From Ulota crispa (lineage: Eukaryota > Streptophyta > Bryopsida > Orthotrichales > Orthotrichaceae), in assembly GCA_963920765.1 (NCBI GenBank), contig OY987246.1:24623167-24687166 (forward strand): DNA of 64,000 bases, written 5' to 3'. The notes under the pieces were generated by a model. That model made no database searches. It was not told where the DNA came from and saw nothing but the letters and a program-made list of their open reading frames with translations. The translations under genes and the position numbers were made by a program. Shown here piece after piece: positions 10,279-21,981 of this stretch (positions are counted from its first letter, which is position 1; every line of letters starts with the position of its first letter).

Positions 10279-13200
10279 ATGGTCGTCATGAGGAGCTTGC
10301 GGTGGATCTTTACGTTAGTAGTACTCCTTGGAGGTTTGCAATGTGAGGCGAGCCGAGGCTATCATTTGCATTCTGTAGTGGAGTATGCGAATCGACAAGG
10401 TTTTGAGGCGAAGTTGGCGATAATTTCGGATTCCGGAAATGACACACTTGGAGCTGACATTGCGCCGCTCAGCTTCGTTGTCAGGTGAGCTTGCTTGATT
10501 CCTAATTCTGTATGTCGTGCTTTAAGTAACTAGCAGCTGTGAAAGAGAGAGAGAGCTCACGGATTTTTTAAATTAAGCCGGTGATCAAGAAACGAATAAA
10601 TTCTGCTCTTAGGCTTTGGTAGCTGCGTGTAAAGATCGGTAGTGCAAGTACATGAGCGTTTAAAAGCTTACATACAGTCTTGTCGCATAATGATTCCTGT
10701 TGTTTGACCTTTCTTGAAACGCGCTCCTCGTTTCTAGCTAAGGCTGCCTAATTTCCATCCTCAAGAGATGGCCTGCACGGATCTCAAATTAACACCGAAG
10801 TTCACTGAGTGTGTGATTTGAAGTTTGAAGTAACACACGCAAAGAGTTGGACGGCATTTACTACGTTGTAATTTCCTGAGATTTATCGAGGTACCGCACA
10901 CTAGTAAAACGTAGCTGTTACATTAGTATCAACTGGAGTACCACATAAGCCTCTCCACGCTTCTTGAGCACAACGACGTTGTGGAATGGTTGAATTTCAA
11001 ACCTTTTCAAGTCCACTTTCTTTGTTGAGTTTTGTGCATATTTCTGCTTGTTTGTTTGTATAGACGTGTTTACGATTTATCCGATTTTATCGAAGTTCAT
11101 GAGAAAGAAAGGTTGATTTTTAAAGGTTTTAAGTGTGGCGAGGTTACTTGTACAAAGCACACTTTGGAGGATAAATGATAGGCATTTACAACCGTCTTTC
11201 ATTTTGCTACCTCGTTGATAGTGTCAGTATTAACATGATGTTTTTGGTGATAATATGAAATTTGTTACTGAATATTTCCATCATGTTAATTGGCTATCAC
11301 TGCTTGCTTTCAGGATTGAGAAGAGTGCGCAATTGCGAGTGTATGTCTCCGACGCGTTAAGTAAAAGATGGGAGGTCCCGCAGAGCATGATTCCCCGGCC
11401 TACAGTGACTTCAAAACTATTGCCGCTCAGAGAGGTTCCCCCGCTGGCGGTCTCATACACCGCGCAGCCCTTTGGGTTTGCCGTGACGAGAGTAGCCACT
11501 GGCGATGTCTTGTTCAACTCCACACCACCCGATGGTGGTGCGTTCAACCCTCTGGTGTTTAAGGACCAGTATATCGAGATCTCCACGCAATTGCCCCGCT
11601 CGTCTGCTCTTTACGGGTTGGGGGAGAGCAGCAAGCCGGAAGGATTGAAGCTCAAGAAGGGCAAGGTTAGTGTTCTTGTTTCATTCAAAATTAGACTTGG
11701 ACTTGGCAAATGAACTCGACTGTAATTTGGAACAATTTTTGTTCATTTTGGCATGAAATCCTACTTGTATTATGAAGCCAGTCGAGAATTTTCTCTCTTC
11801 TTGTCAATTGGCTTTAAGTTGTGCAAATCTGTGAAGGTGTACACGCTCTGGACGACGGACATTTCGGCCTTGTTAGTGGACATCGATCTGTACGGAGCTT
11901 GGCCATTTTATGTGGATGTGCGAGACGGAGGAATATCGCATGGCGTGCTGTTGATGAATAGCAATGGCATGGAGGTCACCTACGGCAATACATCTCTCAC
12001 ATTCAAAATAATTGGCGGCGTCTTGGATTTCTACTTCTTCCCTGGTCCCACTCCATTGGATGTTGTGGATCAATATACCCAGCTTGTTGGCAGGCCTGCT
12101 GCGCAACCCTATTGGGCGCTCGGTGAGTGAATCATGCTTGAGCTTGGGATCCATGATCTTTTAGAAAATTTCTAGAACCAACTAGGGCGTCATAGGTTCT
12201 GTACTCTATAGTCATTTAGTCCCTAAGACTTTGTTTTTCTTGCATTCATTGTTGCACAATCACTCCCTATTACACAAAAACTACTATTGCTCAACCTTGC
12301 GAGAACTTTGATTTTCCATTGTGAGTAATGCAATACGTGATACATGATGCTGAACTAGTCGGGTATTAGTGGCGACCAAATTCACAAAGTTTGTTCTCTA
12401 GTGTTGGTTTTAGCAATTTTCCTTCCTTGTAGCCCTTAACTCACGTGATTGTGTTGATAAATTTAGGCTTCCATCAATGCCGATGGGGATACCGAAACAT
12501 AACCATTGTGAAGTCGGTGGTGGAGAATTTCAAGAAGGCGAAGATCCCGTTGGACACAATGTGGAATGACATTGACTACTCGGACAGGTATCTGGATTTC
12601 ACTCACGACGAAGAGAGGTTTCCATTGCGTGAATGGCGAGCCTTTGTTGATGAGCTGCACGCCAACGACCAGCACTACGTCATCCTTGTTGATCCGGGTA
12701 AGAAACACTTCTGTGTTCTAAAATAATTCAATAATCACTTTTGCAGATTTTGAACTGGTCTTGTCGCATTTTTTTTGCAAAAATTAGGTTTGAAATTAAT
12801 TAACACCTTTTCCGCATCAGGCATTGGCTCTGCGTACAGCGATTACGAAACCTACACACGAGGATTGGAGCAAGACATCTACCTAAAGAATGCCGAGGGT
12901 GAGCCGTACATGGGGCAAGTGTGGCCAGGGCCGGTGGTGTACCCGGATTTCTTGAACCCAAAGGCGACCGCGTGGTGGACAAACGAGGTGCAGCTCTTCC
13001 ACGACCAGTTGCCCTTTGATGGAATGTGGATCGACATGAATGAAGTATCCAACTTCTGCACCGGAACGCACTGCAGTTGGAATGGCACCATTCTCGGCGG
13101 GGCGACGGCCTGCTACCTGCAATGCTCCAATACCACCACCAAGTTCGATAATCCCTTATTCAAGATCAATCACTTTAATAATTATTCGCCTCTAGGGGTC

Positions 13201-14385
13201 CTGACGGCCGCCATGACCGTCCAGCACTATGATGGCACTCTGGAGTATGACGCGCACAGCTTGTATGGCCTGGCGGAGTCCATTGCCACTAAGGTGGCTC
13301 TCACCGTTGTGCGGAAGAAGAGGCCATTCCTGCTGTCTCGCTCAACGTACGTCGGATCGGGTGCACACACAGCTCACTGGACAGGCGACAACAAGGCAAC
13401 CTACGCCGACCTCGCCTATTCCATCGTCACAGTGATGGACTCAGGCATAGCTGGGATTCCAATGGTGGGAGCCGACATCTGCGGGTTCTACGACATGGCT
13501 CCCGATGAGATGTGCAGCCGATGGATTCAAACGGGCGCGTTTCACCCCTTCTCACGGGCTCACTCCGTCAGAGACAACGCAGGCAAGGAGCTCTACTTGT
13601 TTCCCAAGACCACGGTCTCGGCGAGGAAAGCCCTCGGATTAAAATACCAGCTGCTGCCATACTACTACACGTTGAACTACGAGGCGCACACCAAGGGCTA
13701 CCCCATGGTTAGGCCTCTCTTCTTTGCGTTCCCGGCCGACCCCAACACATTGGAGATTTCGTACCAATTCCTAGTCGGAAATCACATTCTCGTGTCTCCC
13801 GTGATCACCGCGAATGCAACCTCGGTGGAGGCATACTTCCCCGCAGGCACCTGGTACAACATGTACGACCATTCCCAAATTGTCAGCACCGGTGGAAACT
13901 TCACTCTGCCAGCACCGTGGGACACCATCAACTTGCACGTCCACGCAGGGGCCATCATTCCCATGCAAGAGAGCGCTTTGACATCCGCTGCGGTGCGCAA
14001 GACGCCCTTCACTCTGGTGGTTGCTCTTCCCGGCAACTCCGTGCTGAGCTCTGCATCAGGGTATGTGTTTCTCGACAACGGAGAGGAGATTGACATGATC
14101 CTGCACGCAAACCAGTCTAGTTATGTGAGCTTCAACGCCAGGGTGGCAGGCAACGGCGGTACTCTCAAATCACATGTTTTGCACGGGGAATATGCTTTGA
14201 AGGAAGGTTGGATTGTGGATCATGTTGTGGTCTTGGGCGTCGGCTCTGCTCCTAGTTCTGTACATGTGAAGCAGAGTCTGCACAAGCCACTGGTGAAAGT
14301 CTCGCACAACAATCATACGCTGGAGCTCTCAGATCTGGGGCTTCTCATGGGGGAGGATTTTGAGCTAACTTGGACTTCCGTGTAA
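10279..14385 (+). CDS. GH31 alpha-glucosidase / alpha-xylosidase, secreted
   Basis: Hydrolyses terminal alpha-glucosyl or alpha-xylosyl residues; plant members act in the cell wall or vacuole on xyloglucan or malto-oligosaccharides. Exons read from GT-AG sites and phase: 10279-10484, 11314-11665, 11837-12122, 12467-12697, 12821-14385, giving 879 residues, near the usual 900. A signal peptide is visible (MVVMRSLRWIFTLVVLLGG). The N-terminal beta domain is followed by the (beta/alpha)8 barrel: MWNDIDY at residues 313-319, the nucleophile D430 in GMWIDMNEVSNF, and the acid/base D548 in HWTGDN. Both catalytic aspartates are intact, and C-terminal beta domains follow. ATG 10279 was chosen because it opens the signal peptide. 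The first intron is the longest (829 bp). It converges on the ENTH gene. The sequence does not separate glucosidase from xylosidase. Confidence 0.93.
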
Positions 14386-15259
14386 GACGTCCTCGGCTTT
14401 TTTGGAGCTTTTTGTAAGCGATGTAGGCAAGTTTTATTTCTGTAAGAACCAACATTATCCTGGTACAAATTATTTGTATGCATGCATATTCAAATGCTGA
14501 GCCTTGAGGGTTGAAATTAAAACCGTGATCATGTTACAAAACTCTTTTCTTGCCTTCCAACTAATTCTTTCGATAAAAACTACAAATGCTGTCCACTGAT
14601 AAGACTCACATCCTGGTACGCAAGTTATGGTAACCGTTCGTCCGGCTTTCTCACGTGAATCTATTGCTCATCCAGAGAGACAGCAGAGAGCTTTGTGTGA
14701 GTCTTTGTTTTCGCTTTGCTGCGGCGTCTGTGATGTTAAAATTCTAGGCTTGTATCTTAAACTTCCGCAGTGGCCGCCTAAAGATTTTCACCCTGCCGAG
14801 CTTTCCTCGGGTATCTAATTCGGAACTTTTTGATTTAATTTACATGGCGTGACATGTTTAGAGATGAGGAAACTTTCCCCGGATGATCGACGTTGATTCC
14901 AACTCTGCTATTTTGCTCTTAGGAGCCAAGCCAGAAAACTGATCCTCATGTCACCGCATCGATATTACTTTGTGTTATTGCTTGAAAGTCCGGCTTGCGA
15001 TGATGATTTGAAAGTTTGCTGAGAGTTTCTGATTTGGCTGACGCCATCCTGAAGAAACTGCTTTGTCTCTTTGAGCTCATACGGTCTGTTGATGATCTGT
15101 CAGTCAAGGCAAGAATTAGAAAAATACCCGCGCTTCTGAGGGGAAAGTCAATGAAGTACAAAGGGATAACATGGTTGAATTTCTTCAGATGAGCATCTTT
15201 TATGTTTAGGGTTTCGATACCGGCATGTTCGCGGTGATGACATGAAAATTTCGTCAAGC
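14386..15259. other. Convergent 3' region between GH31 and the ENTH gene
   Basis: This 874-bp gap should hold both 3' untranslated regions. An open frame on - at 14946-15263 directly follows the ENTH stop, but has no recognisable domain. Confidence 0.5.
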
Positions 15260-18200
15260 TCAACAGACTTGATACGGGGACCGGAACTCAGTTCTGGAGC
15301 TCATATGATAGTTAACCCGCTGATCTGAGCGAACATCGCCGTTTATTATTTCTATTTCAAATTCAGATTGCAAAGATGTCCCGCCGGGAGTCAGTGATGA
15401 TACAATTTTAAGCTTGAACATTCTCAAACATTCGCAGTGTCTTACTGGTACGTTATCCTGTGCAATCACCATGCGCAACGATAACTGACCATAACAGTGA
15501 GAATACCATACAATCTAAAAACATACAGGATTCGCAACCTATCGTGTCCTTAAATGGGTTTGAGGAGGATTTGATAACGAGTGTAAGAAAATGTACACAA
15601 GCTACTCACATACTGCTCTCAATGAACTGCACAACATCAATGGCCTCGTGCAGTAACGTAGATAAAGTCCACCTAGAGTCAAATTACGGGTATCAGAGCT
15701 TGCAACTCGTGCTACTACCTCGTTTCAAACTTGGTCCCACGAGTTTTTGAGCCTTGTCTCCAAAATACTCTTCCCTGCGTAGAATTTGCGAGTGGTTTTT
15801 GGATCCAAATGCTGGAACGCTGACGCCTCAGTTGTCTTCAGTGGGTTAAGATAGCAAGAAGCTATCTGCACCTAAGTCTTGCGATTGCCTAGGATCTTTC
15901 TATGATAGTTATCCAAGGAATCTTTAAAGTTTGTAGTTCAAATCAGATGCTGATGAGGTCAGGTGCACTTACGTGTACCCTTTTCCCACTCTCCAGGTGT
16001 TGCTTACTCCGCACTCTCAATTCACGGGGCATAACTCCTTTGTACCCAGCTACTGGCGGAGGAGGTGGCAACCTCAGCATTGTCGGAGTCCTCCTGTTCT
16101 TCTCAATTTCAGAGGCAACGCTATCCATGTTCAAAATCTTCGCGGTTTTCGGGAAAGACGAAGTTTGTGCAAGCGATTCTTCGTTCGCGCTTAAATCACC
16201 GCACGTGGAACACGTTAAACGACCACTTGCACTTGGGCTCCTCTCAACCGACGAACCCTGCGGCAAATATTGCAATTGTAGGTGTTGAGATATCACTTTT
16301 TGGTCAAAAAAATAGCTAGGCTGAGCGATGTAATCTCAAACCTTGGTCAAGTAAATGCTTTTTCTAGGAGGTAATCCACAGATTGATAACGTTTATGAGC
16401 TGAAATGGCTTTCTATCTGGAACTACTTCTCTCTTGAGCATGCAAGACAACCAATTAAAAAGTAGGGAAAATTTCATGGATACCCCTGCTTTTTCATAAT
16501 TTACACAAATACCCTTGGATCAAAATTTTCAGGCGTTTGTTTTGTTGTGCAATGCCACTTCCCTTCTTCCTTTGTACGCAGGTTGCTTCTTTTTTGTTTC
16601 ATTAATTTCCCTTCTTCAACATTGGTCATGAAGGAAGTACGAGCACATCAAATAAATGCCTACAAACTTCAGGGGTATCCATGAAATTTTCCCTAAAAAG
16701 TATGTCTTCAACCGCTCAACAGCAAAATGCTGGCATTGGTGATTAGAAATAAATGGTTGGCATGCAACTGTGGACGTGGAGATCTCATTTGTTATATAAT
16801 CGGAAGTTTCACAACAAAAATTGCTAGGTTCTAACACACAAACCCTAACAAACCTTAGAAATCCAAACCCTTGCAAATCCTAGCAAATTGCTACTAAGCT
16901 TGTGTGAACGATTGGCATGCAACTATGGACACTGTGATCTCACGTTTTGGATAATCAGAGGCTCTACAACAAACGTAGCTAAGTTGAGGCACACAAACCC
17001 TAGCAAAACCTAGCAATCCTGTACTGCGCATGCAGGAGAATTATATGCAAGAGGCACTCAAACGATATATCCTTGGAGCTGGCTCAACAAACTGGGCAAA
17101 AACACAAGCATGTAGGCACGCTTACCGAATAGGTTCGCCAGCTGGAGGCTCCGCTTGTGCTCGACGAGAAGCAGTCGCTGTCGAGCGACTGTACGCTTCT
17201 GCAGGATTCACCGACATTCAATTCACTATGGAACTGGTCGTCTTCATCTCCCTGCAACAGCGATATCGAGTCTCCAGCTCGTAGGCCGCTCTCTGAGAAG
17301 CTGTAGGCTGATTGACTGCGAGGAAGAACAGCACTGTGAAGAAGCTCAGACCGAGATGCTTGGTAATGGTGATGTTGCAAGGATTCGCTACCATGACCCG
17401 AAATGCCACTGGAGATTCTCTGAGCTTGCGTGCGCTCCTTCTTGTAGAAGGCCTCGTCCATCAGAATGTGCAAGACATGCTTCGCTCTTCTTTGCAGCAC
17501 CGATGCCCTGTCTCTCCTGCAGCACATACTTGCATTTAGGGCTATAAAAGAACTTGGGGGCGGCTCACACTATGTCCCACATCCCTTTGAAATTTGACAA
17601 ACTTTTGTTATAAAACCGCCTATGACAGGTGTAGGGACGTGACCACTAGTAGCGTAACAAGGCATATATCTCATTGAAATTTGAGAATCTAATTGGCCTA
17701 AAGTCAAAAGTTGAGCCTTGGCGCTTCACACTACATCCCAAGTCCCACAACTTGGCTTGTTGCATTTTGCTCACATGTCAACAATTCTGGAAGTTTTGGC
17801 ATCAAAAAAGCGAAATATCTTAGTCTCTATACAACGTCGTTTTTTGCCACGGTGGCTACTAGTGATTGGCAAAAGTAATTATGTCGAAGTTTTGACAATG
17901 GGCTTTGACTATGTGCATGATATCATCAAGTATGCACACCAAAAAGAGAAGAGGATTGGAAGCGTATTGTTGCACTTTGTGTGGGTATTTTGGGATCTCA
18001 AGACAAACAAACTGCTCGAACTTACTAATATGAAGATTGTGTTAGGTGATGGCAAAGCAAGTTAGGTCAAGAACAACAACGCAAATCAAAATTTCTCTTT
18101 CTAACTTTTGTTGCTTGTTGATAAGTCCTTCCTTGCAATCATTCTTTGTGATTTGGCATGCTATGCCATAAGGAAAGCAGGAAACTTACCCATCTGATTC

Positions 18201-20394
18201 CGAATGCGCAAACCTTGTAAACTCCTCAATAGGAACCTTATCTTGGCGAAACTCCATTACTAAATGCTCAGGACCATGGCATAATAGATACTCTAGAAGA
18301 ATTAGAGACTTGTGAATCTGCCTCCGAAACTTTTGAGGGTTGAGTGCAAATCTGTATCATTAGCCAAAATGTCAATCCTTCAGCCAAGAGTAGTGTTGTG
18401 GCACAAGGACTCTTGTGAAAAAAATTACAAGGACGTAGTTATAACATCTTATTGCCCAAATTTAAAATACATCTCCAAAAATTGGGTAAATTTTTATTCT
18501 ATTCCAGTTTTCTCTAGTATCAAAGAGCGGTTCACACTAAATCCCATGTCTTGTTTGTGGAAGCCCCCCAATCAGCGGGGAGATCAAAAAAAATATTAGA
18601 AAGTCATCTAAACAAAATGTAAAAAAAATTGGTTGAAATAGGTATTGACTGAATAAAAATTGGTTAGATTTATTGGAAATGTCTAATTCCAATACAAGTG
18701 TGTAGGCAATATCCAATGCACGCACTAAAAATGAATTGAAATTGAGAAATGTAAATTTTTTACCAAGGGAGCTTAGTAAACGATGATCCAACCTGAAAAC
18801 ACCATATTAGGCAAACCGGGAAAAACGGAGGGATCTTTTTGTAATCCACCTTAATCTTATGTACAATAAATGTAGGCATAGCTATAGCTCAAAGTTGTAA
18901 TTATTTGAAATTCTTGGAGGCAATCATTGAGACTTCACTATTGTACAAGAAAGTGCATGCTTATTTTTTTGTAATATGTTAAATTATACATAATGGCAAA
19001 ATAGTGAAAGTCCCAGAATGTACTGTTTTTCCCAATTTACCTAATATGATGTTTCAATGCTAAACCCCTACTTAGTTGGATTATAAAGGACAAACTAAAA
19101 AAAACCATGCGTATTTTATACAAAAAGATACTTGGACTAAAAGTTGGGTCTAAAAAAAGCACTTGATCTAAAGTTTGAGCAAAGTCTAATCCTTGGCTCC
19201 AAATCTTTCAAAACGTGCTACCGCAAAGTGCAGTGAACCAAACGTGGAACATATTCTGAATTGCAAAGTCCCAACTTTGAACTCTTCACCAATCAGATTT
19301 TGGGATTTTAGTGGGACTGGTGTGAACCACCCCTAAATATCATCTCAAAAATCTCATGAGAGTTTCCATTAAAAGGTTTGACAACTTGAGCTACTTAATG
19401 TTGTGGTTGTTGGCAAAGAAGTATTCCTAATTACAATTATTGTTCCTAGTTTGCAATACTTACCTCTTATGGAGGACGTGCACAATACGGAGATAATCCT
19501 CGGAATTATTGGTACTGCGTGAGATTTCAGCCATCTGCTTTGTGGTGGGTCCCCATTCATCAGCATTTGTTGCTTCTTCTGTCATCCTACACGACCAGTC
19601 ATTTCAAGTTTTCAGCTCCAAAGGTGATTTTTAGGAACAGCTCAAACTGCTAATTAAAGCAGTTACATGTGCAAAAATTCAAATTTTAGACAAAAACAAA
19701 CACTATTTTATAGCAATAAATAGTATTTAACACAATAATGTTTAGAAGCTTTGAATAAGGTCAATGTATTGGGCAAGAAAAAAAAGTTTGACCATATCCA
19801 GGCATTTTGATTGTAAACAAACACTTCAAAACACAAAAAAGAGAGTAAGACCTTGACACTATCCAAACGTTTCTCTTACAAAGTTTGATCTTATTCAAGC
19901 ATCACTATAGAATCTTTGCCTTCTGCTGCCCTAAAACATGCTCTGCTAATAGCCAAGACTCTGTCACTGGAATTTAACCGAGAGGTACGTTCTGGCCACA
20001 AATTGATTACCTTAACTCTTAACCACCCCCAAAGTTCTTACTTTGAACAACCAGAAAAGTGGTGATATTCCCTTTTTTAAGCATTCGTTCATGCCTAATT
20101 CTTTAAGAAGCATGTAAAAAACCTTCCTTTATGACCAAAATCGTGAAACTGAGAACCAAAATTAAACTTGTAAAAAAATTCAAATTCATAATAGAATGGA
20201 CTTGAGCGTTGAAGGGTTAACTCAGTAGTTGAAATTTAGGGTTAAGTACGGAAAAGGAGGGCTTACAGTTCAGCAGTGCTAACGTCTACCAAAGCAAAAC
20301 GAGCAATTTTGAAGCTGTCCTTGAGCAAGAAAGTAGCTTTGGATTTCAGGCTCTCTAGATGGCCCATTCCGAAGCCAGTGCGAGTATTTGCCAT
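15260..20394 (-). CDS. ENTH-domain epsin-like protein
   Basis: Epsin-type ENTH proteins bind phosphoinositides and clathrin machinery during vesicle budding. Coding exons on - : 20394-20267, 19586-19464, 18351-18190, 17516-17126, 16257-15973, 15457-15260. The phases join exactly, giving 428 residues. The ENTH domain fills residues 1 to about 160: KIARFALVDVSTAEL, MTEEATNADEWGPT, LRIVHVLHKR, HKSLILLEYLLCHGPEH, RRAKHVLHIL. It resembles the diverged plant ENTH/VHS type with the MTEE-TN signature more than canonical epsins. The tail is Ser-rich (SFSESGLRAGDSISLL; a run of five prolines in exon 5), with no NPF, DPW or clathrin-box motif seen. The start MANTRTGFG is chosen by family length; the frame stays open upstream within its exon. 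Introns 2 and 4 carry MITEs. The domain is certain; the last two exons rest on phase and splice sites only. Confidence 0.78.
16465..16693. mobile_element. Mutator-type MITE in intron 4 of the ENTH gene
   Basis: Begins GGGAAAATTTCATGGATACC and ends with its inverse. The perfect 9-bp duplication TAAAAAGTA at 16456-16464 and 16694-16702 is diagnostic of Mutator-like elements. 229 bp, no coding capacity. Confidence 0.85.
16745..17028. repeat. Diverged tandem duplication in intron 4 of the ENTH gene
   Basis: Two adjacent copies of about 130-155 bp both start near ggcatgcaact and contain cacacaaaccctaacaaa or cacacaaaccctagcaaaa. The copies are about 80% alike by eye. Confidence 0.65.
17556..17760. 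repeat. Fragments of a GGTTCACACT-ended element
   Basis: ggcggctcacactatgtccc at about 17560 and ggcgcttcacactacatccc at about 17719 are two direct copies of the terminus seen inverted in the element at 18524-19334. They lie in intron 3 of the ENTH gene. Confidence 0.5.
18524..19334. mobile_element. TIR element in intron 2 of the ENTH gene
   Basis: AGAGCGGTTCACACTAAATC at the left is mirrored at the right by GTGTGAACCACCCCT. The tips resemble hAT ends, but no clean target duplication is left. It contains the nested MITE at 18799-19052. Confidence 0.6.
18799..19052. mobile_element. ACACCATATT-family MITE nested in another element
   Basis: 254 bp between ACACCATATTAGG and CCTAATATGATGT, homologous to 8788-9042 and to 59000-60179. 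Confidence 0.7.
20016..20216. mobile_element. Possible decayed TTAA element in intron 1 of the ENTH gene
   Basis: TTAA at 20012-20015 and 20217-20220. The right end GAGCGTTGAAGGG is good; the left end CTCTTAACCACCC only roughly mirrors it. Confidence 0.35.
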
Positions 20395-21981
20395 CCCTTC
20401 CACCTCCGTTGACAGTCTAGGTTCAATCCAGTATTTCAAAGGTCTGCCTACAATTGATTCAGAGAAAACCCCATCGACACAAGTACGAAAGCCTGGAACA
20501 CCTTCTTCAAAACCTTCAGTGGCCGAAGCAATATTACTAGCAGATTACATGCAACCTGCATCACAACATCCTTCACATGCTCAGTAATCTACTAAAACTC
20601 TAACCTAACTTACGACCACTCAAGCAGCTACTTTGCATACCTTTTGTCAAAGCTACCCTTGCAAGGTCCGTAGAGTCCAGAGAAGTTTATATGACGTCTT
20701 CTAGTATACGAAATTAGCACATTTATTAGGCCGGAAAACAAGTAATAAACTCTGTACAAGTGAGCCATTCACTGCGACGTAAGATCTACCAGAGACGTCA
20801 TACTCGGAACGCAGATTTCAGCAACACAAACAGTGCTGCACACAAGGGTTGGCTGGGTTGCCATGTCATCTCATCTCTAAAGCTAAGTACACAAACAAAG
20901 AGGTTCCGCACACACAGCTCCTTGGCTTGCTGCAGGGAAATTAAAGCACCACGGCAGAGGATACTAAATTGAAATTATGCAGGGTATGATACTGACCCTT
21001 ACCAACTGAGGGGACTAAGGAGCAAGTGTTGTAAGCATGACTTGAAAGAATATAACTTTTAGAGAAAAAAATAGGGTTGTCTACTGTCACTTACTTACAA
21101 TGCTCTAGACCACTCCCACTTTGGAGTTGCATAAATAAAATCATCTAGTTCGATTCTCTCGGAGAAGAATGGATTGGACTCCGGCGCGGGATGGCTTAAT
21201 TCTGAAATCACCGGACGAGTTTTACGGTTTGAGCACCGGCTCGCAAGCTGGACGTCCTCCTGTGGTGCCGAAGTAGTTCAGTCTCTGCTTCAGACCATAG
21301 CTGACGCACGAGAGCACTCAGGCGAGCTCCAGGGGTAGTCCACGGACATGTAACTCATCGACATCTAGCTTCAGTCCTGAAGAATCAACCTACCTTGGAC
21401 TGTTCTCTCTCTCTCTCTTACAGCAGCAGCAGCAGCAGACAGAGAGAGAGTCAAGGCCGGAATGCGAGGCTGTCGTGCACCAGGGCTGCAATGCTGAAGG
21501 AGAGCACAGGTTGCGATGCGATTCTAGCTCTGGCATTAGTGGCATGCGTGCTCCGGAGTTCAGGCCACCTGGTCAAGAAAGGTGGTTGACTGGTTGGGGT
21601 GATGCCTCATGCCTGCCCTTCCGCGATCAAGTTGCGGCGTCGGACCGAGTCGCGAGGGCAGGCTCGCCAGTAAAATGCGAGTGCGGGCGACGGAGGCGGC
21701 TCCGGCGTGCGAGCTTCCACTTGGCAATTTTGATCTCTTGCTTCCAAGGGGAGTTGGTGGGCTCAGTTTCCTGCACATAAGCTATGTGTTTGTGTTTGTG
21801 GGGCCAGGGTGGGAAAAGCTCTACTTTTGCACATGCCAGCAAAACACAAGAGTTTAGAAACTTACCATCCGGAGATTGACTTTAGGAGTTCTGAATTTAT
21901 GTTTGAGACCCTGACGCAGTACAGTACTTTGCTTGAGGATAAAACCGACCAACTCTCATTCAAGGAATTTAGAATTTTAGA
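20395..21981. other. 5' flank and probable leader of the ENTH gene
   Basis: Richer in GC around 21200-21780 than the surrounding spacer. It contains a CT run followed by CAG repeats and AG repeats (21406-21450). A good donor on - (ccaag|gtaggt, about 21390) suggests a non-coding first exon. Open frames here are short and unsupported. Confidence 0.45.

Noticed and set aside
12800..14096. Open frames on - and other + frames of 60-104 residues
   Set aside because: Shadows of the large GH31 exon 5.
14946..15263. 105-residue frame on - just after the ENTH stop
   Set aside because: Different frame, no clear donor/acceptor linking it to exon 6, no recognised domain; treated as 3' region.
15943..16296. 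Stand-alone 117-residue protein on -
   Set aside because: A splice acceptor at 16258 and donor at 15972 in matching phase make it an ENTH-gene exon; its apparent start lies in the intron.
17084..17527. Stand-alone 147-residue protein starting MCCRRDRASV on -
   Set aside because: The sequence from RDRASVLQRRAKHVL onward is ENTH domain; an acceptor at 17517 joins it to exon 3 in phase, so the M is intronic.
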